Source: Archivesica marissinica
Lineage: Eukaryota; Mollusca; Bivalvia; Venerida; Vesicomyidae
Length of the DNA: 64,000 bases
Direction of reading: 5' to 3'
Assembly: GCA_014843695.1 (NCBI GenBank)
Contig: CM026401.1
Location: 52,227,320 to 52,291,319, forward strand
The position numbers were made by a program, and so were the translations under genes. The first letter of the stretch is position 1; the number at the start of each line of letters is the position of its first letter. Positions 11,929 to 25,100 of this stretch are shown in pieces. Below the pieces are notes generated by a model, which was not told the DNA's origin, did no database searches, and saw only the letters and a list, made by a program, of their open reading frames with translations.

Positions 11929-13332
11929 TGATATCAATTGATATCAAAAATTGTAACACTGTTTGAGCAGTATATAAATTGATATCAAAAATTGTAGCAC
12001 TGTTTGAGCAGTATATAAATTGATATCAAAAATGGTAGCACTGTTTGAGCAGTATATAAATTAATATCAAAAATAGTAGCACTGTTTGAGCAGTATATAA
12101 ATTAATATCAAAAATGGTAACACTGTTTGAGCAGTATATAAATTGATATCAAAACAAAAATGGTTGCACTCTTTGAGTAGTATATAAATTGATATCAAAA
12201 ATGGTAGCACTGTTTGAGCAGTATATAAATTAATATCAAAAATGGTAGCATTGTTTGAGCAGTATATAAATTGATATCAAAACAAAAATGGTTACACTGT
12301 TTGAGTAGTATATAAATTGATATCAAAACAAAAATGGTTGCACTGTTTGAGTAGTATATAAATTGATATCAAAAAGTGTAGCACTGTTTGAGCAGTATAT
12401 AAATTGATATCACAAATGGTAGCACTGTTTGAGCAGTATATAAATTGATATCAAAACATAAATGGTTGCACTGTTTGAGTAGTATATAAATTGATATAAA
12501 AAATGGTAGCATTGTTTGAGCAGTATATAAATTGATATCAAAACAAAAATGGTTGCACTGTTTGAGTAGTATATAAATTGATATCAAAAAGTGTAGCACT
12601 GTTTGAGCAGTATATAAATTGATATCAAAAATGGTAGCACTGTTTGAGCAGTATATAAATTGATATCAAAACATAAATGGTTGCACTGTTTGAGCAGTAT
12701 ATAAATTGATATCAAAAATGGTAGCACTGTTTGAGCAGTATATAAGTTGATATCAAAACATAAATGGTTGCACTGTTTGAGTAGTATATAAATTGATATC
12801 AAAAATGGTAGCATTGTTTGAGCAGTATATAAATTGATATCAAAACAAAAATGGTTACACTGTTTGAGTAGTATATAAATTGATATCAAAACAATAATGG
12901 TTGCACTGTTTGAGTAGTATATAAATTAATATCAAAAATGGTAGCACTGTTTGAGCAGTATATAAATTAATATCAAAAATGGTAACACTGTTTGAGCAGT
13001 ATATAAATTGATATCAAAACAAAAATGGTTACACTGTTTGAGTAGTATATAAATTGATATCAAAACAAAAATGGTTGCACTGTTTGAGTAGTATATAAAT
13101 TGATATCAAAAAGTGTAGCACTGTTTGAGCAGTATATAAATTGATATCAAAAATTGTAGCACTGTTTGAGCAGTATATAAATTGATATCAAAAATGGTAG
13201 CACTGTTTGAGCAGTATATAAATTGATATCAAAAATGGTAACACTGTTTGTGCAGTATATAAATTGATATCAAAAATGGTAGCACTGTTTGAGCAGTATA
13301 CAAATTGATATAAAAAATGGTAGCACTGTTAT
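11929..13332 (+). repeat. 41/46-bp minisatellite
   Basis: About 32 tandem units carrying gcactgtttgagcagtatat, then aaattgatatcaaaaatggt. Two unit lengths alternate: 41 bp (tcaaaaatg) and 46 bp (tcaaaacaaaaatg, usually with gagtag instead of gagcag). The 46-bp form occurs in clusters (12150-12340, 12540-12570, 12840-13100). Each unit holds a palindromic gatatc and a TATA-like tatataaa. Minus-strand frames of 76-112 codons reflect the repeat. Confidence 0.97.
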
Positions 13333-13513
13333 ACAATTATAACGTAAATTGTGTTGGCATTCTAAAATGTTCGTTTCGTTGCAATTTCTCACATTTGTTA
13401 CATTATTTGGGTGTACTGTACTTTCTTTGCATGATAATTGTTTTCGAACTGCACTGAATGCGCTACGTGATATGACGTACATTTCACAGTATCGTCGTAA
13501 GTAACTAACTATA

Positions 13514-13860
13514 TGTTCTAAGATACATGGACGCATGTAAGAGGGACCTGCGCTCAGCGCAAATCGACATAGAGTCTTGGAAGGACACAGCATCAAACCG
13601 GTCATCATGGAGACACGTTGTGAAAGCTGGGGTCAGACGAGCCGAGGCTGAGCGTACTCGGCTTCGTGAGCAGAAACGACAGAAGCGAAAGGCATCAACC
13701 AAACTGGATGACTGGATCTGCACCTGCGATGACTGCAACAGAGACTGCCACTGAAGAATAGGCATACTCAGTCACCTCAGAAGATGTTCCTCAACAAGAG
13801 CGCAATCCATCGTCTCATAAGACGGACGGAGGCTGATTGTTATTGATTGTTGTTATATGT
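13514..13860 (+). pseudogene. LINE 3'-terminal fragment: C-terminal arginine-rich segment with broken C2H2 finger
   Basis: The plus frame from 13527 reads a segment typical of the end of RTE-like endonuclease/reverse-transcriptase polyproteins: an Ile-Glu-Ser-Trp motif, a basic stretch (REQKRQKRKA), then CTCDDCNRDCH, the first half of a C2H2-like finger. A TGA at 13752 interrupts it. The same frame then continues with RIGILSHLRRC, the second half of the finger. The following tgattgttattgattgttgt resembles a short-repeat LINE tail. Only the last part of the polyprotein is left, so this is a 5'-truncated dead copy. Assignment to RTE-type elements is by recollection of the family. Confidence 0.7.
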
Positions 13861-14047
13861 TGCACCTTTGCACGGAATAACTTTCAACTCATAGGCAAGT
13901 CATCATTTGAAGTGGACATCCTTAACCGTATTTAGCGTCCTCGGCTACTGAGGATCGTCAGTCAAGTGTATTAAATTGTTTGTGAAACACCTCCGGGAAC
14001 CAGTATAGCCCCAATCACTTGGAAACATTAGAAATCACTTGTATTAT

Positions 14048-14277
14048 ACAATTGTTTTAAGCTTGATTGCGAAACAAGCTCTTACATATTATCATATAAT
14101 CACTCTCGAGACCTCATTCCTGAGGGAATCCATCGCCACGAGGGTGAGAGACAAGGCATGTGGAATTGAATTTAAATGCCTTGTCTAAGGGCACAATCGT
14201 AACGGCAACAGCAGGTATCGAACGCCGGGCCTTTCGTACCCTCAGTGAGCGCTCTACCACTGTGCTATCACGACTTT
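14048..14277 (-). mobile_element. SINE-D with 13-bp target-site duplication
   Basis: The minus strand reads a tRNA-like head (tagcacagtggtagagcgct, B box gcgttcgatac), a body with gccgttacgattgtgccctt and caaggcatttaaattc, then cctcgtggcgatggattccc and a tail starting gagagtgatt that resembles the SINE-C tail. tcacttgtattat occurs at 14035-14047 and again at 14278-14290, flanking the element exactly. That is the mark of LINE-mediated insertion. Relatives: 29905-30085 and 50700-50977. Confidence 0.88.
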
Positions 14278-14290
14278 TCACTTGTATTAT

Positions 14291-14405
14291 GGTTTCCTCC
14301 AACACGAATGACCACATATACACTTTCATCCGCGCCAACGAGAGTGATTAATATAAGTTGTTAAAACTTGCTTCGCACTCGTTGTAAAAAAAATAAAGTT
14401 TAAAA
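14291..14405 (+). mobile_element. SINE-C, 5' truncated
   Basis: Begins in the body at ggtttcctccaacacgaatg and continues to gagtgattaatataagttgt, cttgcttcgcactcgttg and aaataaagttt. It lies directly beyond the right target-site copy of the SINE-D at 14048, so SINE-D probably inserted at or in the edge of this older element. Confidence 0.85.
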
Positions 14406-14565
14406 ACTTGTATTGTGCTGTATTTCCTTTCTTCGGTATAACCAGGATCTTTATATATATCGATATAACTTAATAATATTCAAATTTTAAGCAAAATTAA
14501 AACAGACCTTCACGAATATAAACTGTTATTTGTCGAACATGTACTTTTATGGATATCTTTTGTTA

Positions 14566-15410
14566 AGTTTATTTAACGTCGCTACCGGTTGCCCATATTA
14601 GCACCGGGCAGTTTACAAGACAACACCTTTCCTGGGCAGGCTCCTGCGGCTAACCAGTACTTGGTGCACCAACCTCCGTAAGAAACTGTCAACGTATTAT
14701 GTGCACTAACCTCCGTAAGAAACTGCCAACGTATTCTTTGCACTAACCTCCGTAAGAAACTGCCAACGTATTCTGTGCACTAACCTCCGTAAGATACTGC
14801 CAACGTATTATGTGCACTAACCTCCGTATGAACCTGCCAACGTATTATGTGCACTAACCTCCGTAAGAAACTGCCAACGTAGTCTGTGCACTAACCACCG
14901 TAAGAAACTACCAACGTATTCCTTGCAATAACCTCCGTAAGAACCTGCCAACGTAGTCTGTGCACTAACCACCGTAAGAACCTGCCAACGTAGTATGTGC
15001 ACTAACCACCGTAAGAACCTGCCAACGTAGTCTGTGCACTAACCACCGTAAGAACCTGCCAACGTAGTATGTGCACTAACCACCGTAAGAACCTGCCAAC
15101 GTAGTATGTGCACTAACCACCGTAAGAACCTGCCAACGTAGTATGTGCACTAACCACCGTAAGAACCTGCCAACGTAGTATGTGCACTAACCACCGTAAG
15201 AACCTGCCAACGTAGTATGTGCACTAACATCCGTAAGAACCTGCCAACGTATTCTGTGCACTAACCTCCGTAAGAAACTGCCAACGTAGTCTGTGCACTA
15301 ACCGCCGTAAGAAACTGCCAACGTTTTCATATGTATAGAGACACCGTCTGAGCGTGGATGATAGGTTATAGTAGTATGCAAGTTGGCGACATTAAATACT
15401 CGACCAAGGT
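14566..15410 (-). mobile_element. SINE-G interrupted by an internal minisatellite
   Basis: Minus-strand element. Its 3' tail at 14566-14612 (gggcaaccggtagcgacg, ttaaataaac) is the same as the SINE-A tail. Next comes gcaggagcctgcccaggaaa, then the 37-bp array, then a head remnant at 15340-15410 (cctatcatccacgctcagac, ccttggtcgagtatttaatg). Comparison with the unexpanded copy at 63370-63503 shows that the repeat unit is SINE-G body sequence (ttggtgcaccaacc). The B-box part of the head is deleted. Confidence 0.8.
14664..15326 (+). repeat. 37-bp minisatellite inside SINE-G, 18 copies
   Basis: Eighteen exact-register units of gtgcactaacc(t/a)ccgtaag followed by aacctgccaacgtagtat. The first unit (gtgcaccaacctccgtaag) is closest to the SINE-G sequence at 63380. 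Two sub-types, cctccgtaagaaact and caccgtaagaacct, are grouped at the ends and in the middle respectively, as expected from local expansion. Confidence 0.96.
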
Positions 15411-15650
15411 GCTTTTATGGATCTATATTTACAATATACCTTTATTACTTGTAGTCAATAGGATAAATGTGCATAAGTGTTATGAAGCTTTGTTTATTTT
15501 TTCATTTGAATAAACTTTGAAGAAAAAACACTAAAAATGTGACTTGGGCTGCGCTGACTAGGTCGCACCCAAAACTAGGCATGTATACGATAAATACAGC
15601 ACATACAGCACATACAGTCAACAAAATTCATAATCGGTGTGTGTGTGTGT
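15411..15650. other. Low-copy spacer
   Basis: AT-rich, no gene seen. It ends in a short gtgtgtgtgt run next to the SINE-A that follows. Confidence 0.6.
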
Positions 15651-15934
15651 TTTTACGTTTATTTATCGTCGCTACCGGTTGCCCATATGAGCGACGCCTC
15701 CTGAAGAGATTAGTAATTTTTGATTTTGGATGATAGTGCAATGATACAGACAGAGACACATTCCAGAGTCTCCTCTGGTTCTTTTACGTGCACGGTGTAA
15801 ATCACCGACACGAGACCTCGGTTTAACGTCCCATCTGAAAGACTGTTAATTTTATTAGGGTCAGACGGGGGATCGAACCTGCGATCCCTGGATTACCAGT
15901 CCAGCGTGTTACCACTGGACCACATATCCGTCTG
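15651..15934 (-). mobile_element. SINE-A, full length, minus strand
   Basis: Runs from the tail at the left (acgtttatttatcgtcgcta, ccggttgcccatatgagcga) to the head at the right (gggggatcgaacctgcgatc, loop ctggtaa on the minus strand, tccgtctg). Body landmarks include agtctcctctggttctttta and cacgagacctcgg. The minus-strand anticodon is GGT, as in the other good copies. Confidence 0.93.
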
Positions 15935-16130
15935 TATTGTATAAAGAAAGATCTGTAAATTGGGGATATGTGCTGGTGTAACTATTTTACAGAAAACTAA
16001 TGAGATGAAATATCATCACTCTGGAAAGTAAGGGTGGTACTTGAGTCCCAGAGCACCCCCCACCCTGGATACGCCTCTGTTGACTAATGGATGTACATTG
16101 TATATGACAGTAATCATGATTTCTAATCAT

Positions 16131-19100
16131 CCTATTCTTATCACAGCTCATTGTTCCCATTTAAACGCATATATGGGCTTTAACACATTATTATGTAGAA
16201 TTCTTATCACATCTCAATGTTGATATGTAAACGCATATATGGGCTTTAACACATAATTATGTAGACTTCTTATCACAGCTCAATGTTCCCATGTAAACGT
16301 ATTAATGGGCTTTAACACATAATTATGTAGACTGCTTATCACAGCTCAATGTTCCCATGTAAACACACTTAATGGGCTTTAACACATATTTATTTGTATA
16401 AACTAACACATATTAATGTAAGATATTAATCACAGCTCAATGTTGATATGTAAACGTATTATTGGGCTTTAACACATATTTATGTAAGATTCTTATCATA
16501 GCTCATTGTTGATATGTAAACGCATTATTGGGCTTTAACACATATTTATGTAACATTCTTATCATAGCTCATTGTTGATATGTAAACGCATTATTGGGCT
16601 TTAACACATATTTATGTAACATTCTTATCATAGCTCATTGTTGATATGTAAACGCATTATTGGGCTTTAACACATATTTATGTAACATTCTTATCATAGC
16701 TCATTGTTGATATGTAAACGCATTATTGGGCTTTAACACATATTTATGTAAGATTCTTATCATAGCTCATTGTTGATATGTAAACGCATTATTGGGCTTT
16801 AACACATATTTATGTAACATTCTTATCATAGCTCATTGTTGATATGTAAACGCATATTTGGGCTTTAACACATATTTATGTAACATTCTTATCATAGCTC
16901 ATTGTTGATATGTAAACGCATTATTGGGCTTTAACACATATTTATGTAACATTCTTATCATAGCTCATTGTTGATATGTAAACGCATTATTGGGCTTTAA
17001 CACATATTTATGTAAGATTCTTATCATAGTCCATTGTTGATATGTAAACGCATTATTGGGCTTTAACACATATTTATGTAACATTCTTATCATAGCTCAT
17101 TGTTGATATGTAAACGCATATTTGGGCTTTAACACATATTTATGTAACATTCTTATCATAGCTCATTGTTGATATGTAAACGCATTATTGGGCTTTAACA
17201 CATATTTATGTACGATTCTTATCATAGCTCATTGTTGCTATGTAAACGCATTATTGGGCTTTAACACATATTTATGTAAGATTCTTATCATAGCTCATTG
17301 TTGATATGTAAACGCATTATTGGGCTTTAACACATATGTATGTAAGATTCTTATCATAGCTCATTGTTGATATGTAAACGCATTATTGGGCTTTAACACA
17401 TATTTATGTAACATTCTTATCATAGCTCATTGTTGATATGTAAACGCATTATTGGGCTTTAACACATATTTATGTAACATTCTTATCATAGCTCATTGTT
17501 GATATGTAAACGCATTATTGGGCTTTAACACATATTTATGTAAGATTCTTATCATAGCTCATTGTTGATATGTAAACGCATTATTGGGCTTTAACACATA
17601 TTTATGTAACATTCTTATCATAGCTCATTGTTGATATGTAAACGCATTATTGGGCTTTAACACATATTTATGTAAGATTCTTATCATAGCTCATTGTTGA
17701 TATGTAAACGCATTATTGGGCTTTAACACATATTTATGTAAGATTCTTATCATAGCTCATTGTTGATATGTAAACGCATTATTGGGCTTTAACACATATT
17801 TATGTAAGATTCTTATCATAGCTCATTGTTGATATGTAAACGCATTATTGGGCTTTAACACATATGTATGTAAGATTCTTATCATAGCTCATTGTTGATA
17901 TGTAAACGCATTATTGGGCTTTAACACATATTTATGTAAGATTCTTATCATAGCTCATTGTTGATATGTAAACGCATTATTGGGCTTTAACACATATTTA
18001 TGTAACATTCTTATCATAGCTCATTGTTGATATGTAAACGCATTATTGGGCTTTAACACATATTTATGTAAGATTCTTATCATAGCTCATTGTTGATATG
18101 TAAACGCATTATTGGGCTTTAACACATATTTATGTAAGATTCTTATCATAGCTCATTGTTGATATGTAAACGCATTATTGGGCTTTAACACATATTTATG
18201 TAAGATTCTTATCATAGCTCATTGTTGATATGTAAACGCATTATTGGGCTTTAACACATATTTATGTAAGATTCTTATCATAGCTCATTGTTGATATGTA
18301 AACGCATTATTGGGCTTTAACACATATTTATGTAAGATTCTTATCATAGCTCATTGTTGATATGTAAACGCATTATTGGGCTTTAACACATATTTATGTA
18401 AGATTCTTATCATAGCTCATTGTTGATATGTAAACGCATTATTGGGCTTTAACACATATGTATGTAAGATTCTTATCATAGCTCATATGTAAACGCATTA
18501 TTGGGCTTTAACACATATTTATGTAAGATTCTTATCATAGCTCATTGTTGATATGTAAACGCATTTTGGGCTTTAACACATATTTATGTAAGATTCTTAT
18601 CATAGCTCATTGTTGATATGTAAACGCATATTGGGCTTTAACACATATTTATGTAAGATTCTTATCATAGCTCATTGTTGATATGTAAACGCATTATTGG
18701 GCTTTAACACATATTTATGTAAGATTCTTATCATAGCTCATTGTTGATATGTAAACGCATTATTGGGCTTTAACACATATTTATGTAAGATTCTTATCAT
18801 AGCTCATTGTTGATATGTAAACGCATTATTGGGCTTTAACACATATTTATGTAAGATTCTTATCATAGCTCATTGTTGATATGTAAACGCATTATTGGGC
18901 TTTAACACATATTTATGTAAGATTCTTATCATAGCTCATTGTTGATATGTAAACGCATTATTGGGCTTTAACACATATTTATGTAAGATTCTTATCATAG
19001 CTCATTGTTGATATGTAAACGCAATTTGGGCTTTAACACATATTTATGTAAGATTCTTATCATAGCTCATATGTAAACGCATTATTGGGCTTTAACACAT

Positions 19101-22100
19101 ATTTATGTAAGATTCTTATCATAGCTCATTGTTGATATGTAAACGCATTATTGGGCTTTAACACATATTTATGTAATTCTTATCATAGCTCATTGTTGAT
19201 ATGTAAACGCATTATTGGGCTTTAACACATATTTATGTAAGATTCTTATCATAGCTCATTGTTGATATGTAAACGCATTATTGGGCTTTAACACATATTT
19301 ATGTAAGATTCTTATCATAGCTCATATGTAAACGCATATTGGGCTTTAACACATATTATGTAACATTCTTATCATAGCTCATTGTTGATATGTAAACGCA
19401 TTATTGGGCTTTAACACATATTTATGTAAGATTCTTATCATAGCTCATTGTTGATATGTAAACGCATTATTGGGCTTTAACACATATTTATGTAAGATTC
19501 TTATCATAGCTCATATGTAAACGCATAATTGGGCTTTAACACATATTTATGTAAGATTCTTATCATAGCTCATTGTTGATATGTAAACGCATTATTGGGC
19601 TTTAACACATATTTATGTAATATTCTTATCATAGCTCATTGTTGATATGTAAACGCATTATTGGGCTTTAACACATATTTATGTAAGATTCTTATCATAG
19701 CTCATTGTTGATATGTAAACGCATTATTGGGCTTTAACACATATTTATGTAAGATTCTTATCATAGCTCATTGTTGATATGTAAACGCATTATTGGGCTT
19801 TAACACATATTTATGTAAGATTCTTATCATAGCTCATTGTTGATATGTAAACGCATTATTGGGCTTTAACACATATTTATGTAACATTCTTATCATAGCT
19901 CATTGTTGATATGTAAACGCATTATTGGGCTTTAACACATATTTATGTAAGATTCTTATCATAGCTCATTGTTGATATGTAAACGCATTATTGGGCTTTA
20001 ACACATATGTATGTAAGATTCTTATCATAGCTCATATGTAAACGCATGATTGGGCTTTAACACATATTTATTTAACATTCTTATCATTGCTCATTGTTGA
20101 TATGTAAACGCATTATTGGGCTTTAACACATATTTATGTAATATTCTTATCATAGCTCATTGTTCATATGTAAACGCATTATTGGGCTTTAACACATATT
20201 TATGTAAGATTCTTATCATAGCTCATTGTTGATATGTAAACGCATTATTGGGCTTTAACACATATTTATGTAAGATTCTTATCATAGCTCATGGTTGATA
20301 TGTAAACGCATTATTGGGCTTTAACACATATTTATGTAAGATTCTTATCATAGCTCATTGTTGATATGTAAACGCATTTTTGGGCTTTAACACATATTTA
20401 TGTAACATTCTTATCATAGCTCATTGTTGATATGTAAACGCATATTTGGGCTTTAACACATATTTATGTAACATTCTTATCATAGCTCATTGTTGATATG
20501 TAAACGCATTATTGGGCTTTAACACATATTTATGTAACATTCTTATCATAGCTCATTGTTGATATGTAAACGCATTATTGGGCTTTAACACATATTTATG
20601 TAAGATTCTTATCATAGCTCATTGTTGATATGTAAACGCATTATTGGGCTTTAACACATATTTATGTAAGATTCTTATCATAGCTCATTGTTGATATGTA
20701 AACGCATTTTTGGGCTTTAACACATATGTATGTAAGATTCTTATCATAGCTCATTGTTGATATGTAAACGCATTATTGGGCTTTAACACATATGTATGTA
20801 AGATTCTTATCATAGCTCATTGTTGATATGTAAACGCATTATTGGGCTTTAACACATATTTATGTAAGATTCTTATCATAGCTCATATGTAAACGCATAT
20901 TTGGGCTTTAACACATATTTATGTAACATTCTTATCATTGCTCATTGTTGTTATGTAAACGCATTATTGGGCTTTAACACATATTTATGTAATATTCTTA
21001 TCATAGCTCATTGTTGATATGTAAACGCATTATTGGGCTTTAACACATATTTATGTAAGATTCTTATCATAGCTCATTGTTGATATGTAAACGCATTATT
21101 GGGCTTTAACACATATTTATGTAAGATTCTTATCATAGCTCATATGTAAACGCATATTTGGGCTTTAACACATATTTATGTAACATTCTTATCATTGCTC
21201 ATTGTTGATATGTAAACGCATTATTGGGCTTTAACACATATTTATGTAATATTCTTATCATAGCTCATTGTTGATATGTAAACGCATTATTGGGCTTTAA
21301 CACATATTTATGTAAGATTCTTATCATAGCTCATTGTTGATATGTAAACGCATTATTGGGCTTTAACACATATTTATGTAAGATTCTTATCATAGCATTG
21401 TTGATATGTAAACGCATTTTTGGGCTTTAACACATATTTATGTAAGATTCTTATCATAGCTCATTGTTCATATGTAAACGCATTATTGGGCTTTAACACA
21501 TATTTATGTAAGATTCTTATCATAGCTCATTGTTGATATGTAAACGCATTATTGGGCTTTAACACATATTTATGTAAGATTCTTATCATAGCTCATTGTT
21601 GATATGTAAACGCATTATTGGGCTTTAACACATATTTATGTAACATTCTTATCATAGCTCATTGTTGATATGTAAACGCATTATTGGGCTTTAACACATA
21701 TTTATGTAAGATTCTTATCATAGTCCATTGTTGATATGTAAACGCATTTTTGGGCTTTAACACATATTTATATAAGATTCTTATCATAGCTCATTGTTGA
21801 TATGTAAACGCATTATTGGGCTTTAACACATATTTATGTAAGATTCTTATCATAGCTCATTGTTGATATGTAAACGCATTATTGGGCTTTAACACATATT
21901 TATGTAAGATTCTTATCATAGCTCATTGTTGATATGTAAACGCATTATTGGGCTTTAACACATATGTATGTAAGATTCTTATCATAGCTCATTGTTGATA
22001 TGTAAACGCATTTTTGGGCTTTAACACATATGTATGTAAGATTCTTATCATAGCTCATTGTTCATATGTAAACGCATTATTGGGCTTTAACACATATTTA

Positions 22101-25100
22101 TGTAAGATTCTTATCATAGCTCATTGTTGATATGTAAACGCATTATTGGGCTTTAACACATATTTATGTAAGATTCTTATCATAGCTCATTGTTGATATG
22201 TAAACGCATTATTGGGCTTTAACACATATTTATGTAAGATTCTTATCATAGCTCATTGTTGATATGTAAACGCATTATTGGGCTTTAACACATATTTATG
22301 TAAGATTCTTATCATAGCTCATTGTTGATATGTAAACGCATTATTGGGCTTTAACACATATTTATGTAAGATTCTTATCATAGCTCATTGTTGATATGTA
22401 AACGCATGATTGGGCTTTAACACATATTTATGTAAGATTCTTATCATAGCTCATATGTAAACGCATATTTGGGCTTTAACACATATTTATGTAACATTCT
22501 TATCATTGCTCATTGTTGATATGTAAACGCATCTTTGGGCTTTAACACATATTTATGTAATATTCTTATCATAGCTCATTGTTCATATGTAAACGCATTA
22601 TTGGGCTTTAACACATATTTATGTAAGATTCTTATCATAGCTCATGGTTGATATGTAAACGCATGATTGGGCTTTAACACATATTTATGTAAGATTCTTA
22701 TCATAGCTCATTGTTGATATGTAAACGCATTATTGGGCTTTAACACATATGTATGTAAGATTCTTATCATATCTCATTGTTGATATGTAAACGCAACATT
22801 GGGCTTTAACACATATTTATGTAAGATTCTTATCATAGCTCATTGTTGATATGTAAACGCATTATTGGGCTTTAACACATATTTATGTAAGATTCTTATC
22901 ATAGCTCATATGTAAACGCATAATTGGGCTTTAACACATATTTATGTAACATTCTTATCATTGCTCATTGTTGTTATGTAAACGCATTATTGGGCTTTAA
23001 CACATATTTATGTAATATTCTTATCATAGCTCATTGTTCATATGTAAACGCATTATTGGGCTTTAACACATATTTATGTAAGATTCTTATCATAGCTCAT
23101 TGTTGATATGTAAACGCATGATTGGGCTTTAACACATATTTATGTAAGATTCTTATCATAGCTCATTGTTGATATGTAAACGCATTATTGGGCTTTAACA
23201 CATATTTATGTAACATTCTTATCATAGCTCATTGTTGATATGTAAACGCATTATTGGGCTTTAACACATATTTATGTAACATTCTTATCATAGCTCATTG
23301 TTGATATGTAAACGCATTATTGGGCTTTAACACATATTTATGTAACATTCTTATCATAGCTCATTGTTGATATGTAAACGCATTATTGGGCTTTAACACA
23401 TATTTATGTAAGATTCTTATCATAGCTCATATGTAAACGCATATTTGGGCTTTAACACATATTTATTTAACATTCTTATCATTGCTCATTGTTGATATGT
23501 AAACGCATTATTGGGCTTTAACACATATTTATGTAATATTCTTATCATAGCTCATTGTTCATATGTAAACGCATTATTGGGCTTTAACACATATTTATGT
23601 AAGATTCTTATCATAGCTCATTGTTGATATGTAAACGCATGATTGGGCTTTAACACATATTTATGTAAGATTCTTATCATAGCTCATTGTTGATATGTAA
23701 ACGCATATTTGGGCTTTAACACATATTTATGTAATATTCTTATCATAGCTCATTGTTGATATGTAAACGCAAATTGGGCTTTAACACATATTTATGTAAC
23801 ATTCTTATCATAGCTCATTGTTGATATGTAAACGCATTATTGGGCTTTAACACATATTTATGTACGATTCTTATCATAGCTCATTGTTGCTATGTAAACG
23901 CATTATTGGGCTTTAACACATATTTATGTAAGATTCTTATCATAGCTCATTGTTGATATGTAAACGCATTATTGGGCTTTAACACATATTTATGTAAGAT
24001 TCTTATCATAGCTCATTGTTGATATGTAAACGCATTATTGGGCTTTAACACATATTTATGTAAGATTCTTATCATAGCTCATTGTTGATATGTAAACGCA
24101 TTATTGGGCTTTAACACATATTTATGTAAGATTCTTATCATAGCTCATTGTTGATATGTAAACGCATTATTGGGCTTTAACACATATTTATGTAAGATTC
24201 TTATCATAGCTCATTGTTGATATGTAAACGCATTATTGGGCTTTAACACATATGTATGTAAGATTCTTATCATAGCTCATTGTTGATATGTAAACGCATT
24301 ATTGGGCTTTAACACATATTTATGTAAGATTCTTATCATAGCTCATTGTTGATATGTAAACGCATTATTGGGCTTTAACACATATTTATGTAAGATTCTT
24401 ATCATAGCTCATTGTTGATATGTAAACGCATGATTGGGCTTTAACACATATTTATGTAAGATTCTTATCATAGCTCATATGTAAACGCATATTTGGGCTT
24501 TAACACATATTTATGTAACATTCTTATCATTGCTCATTGTTGATATGTAAACGCATCTTTGGGCTTTAACACATATTTATGTAATATTCTTATCATAGCT
24601 CATTGTTCATATGTAAACGCATTATTGGGCTTTAACACATATTTATGTAAGATTCTTATCATAGCTCATGGTTGATATGTAAACGCATGATTGGGCTTTA
24701 ACACATATTTATGTAAGATTCTTATCATAGCTCATTGTTGATATGTAAACGCATTATTGGGCTTTAACAAATATTTATGTAAGATTCTTATCATAGTCCA
24801 TTGTTGATATGTAAACGCATGATTGGGCTTTAACACATATTTATGTAAGATTCTTATCATAGCTCATTGTTGATATGTAAACGCATTATTGGGCTTTAAC
24901 ACATATTTATGTAAGATTCTTATCATAGCTCATTGTTGATATGTAAACGCATTATTGGGCTTTAACACATATTTATGTAACATTCTTATCATAGCTCATT
25001 GTTGATATGTAAACGCATTTTTGGGCTTTAACACATATTTATGTAACATTCTTATCATAGCTCATTGTTGATATGTAAACGCATTATTGGGCTTTAACAC

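Noticed and set aside
11929..13332. Array of promoters because of repeated tatataaa
   Set aside because: The motif is part of an AT-rich satellite unit. No downstream exon or initiator context is seen and the spacing follows the repeat period only.
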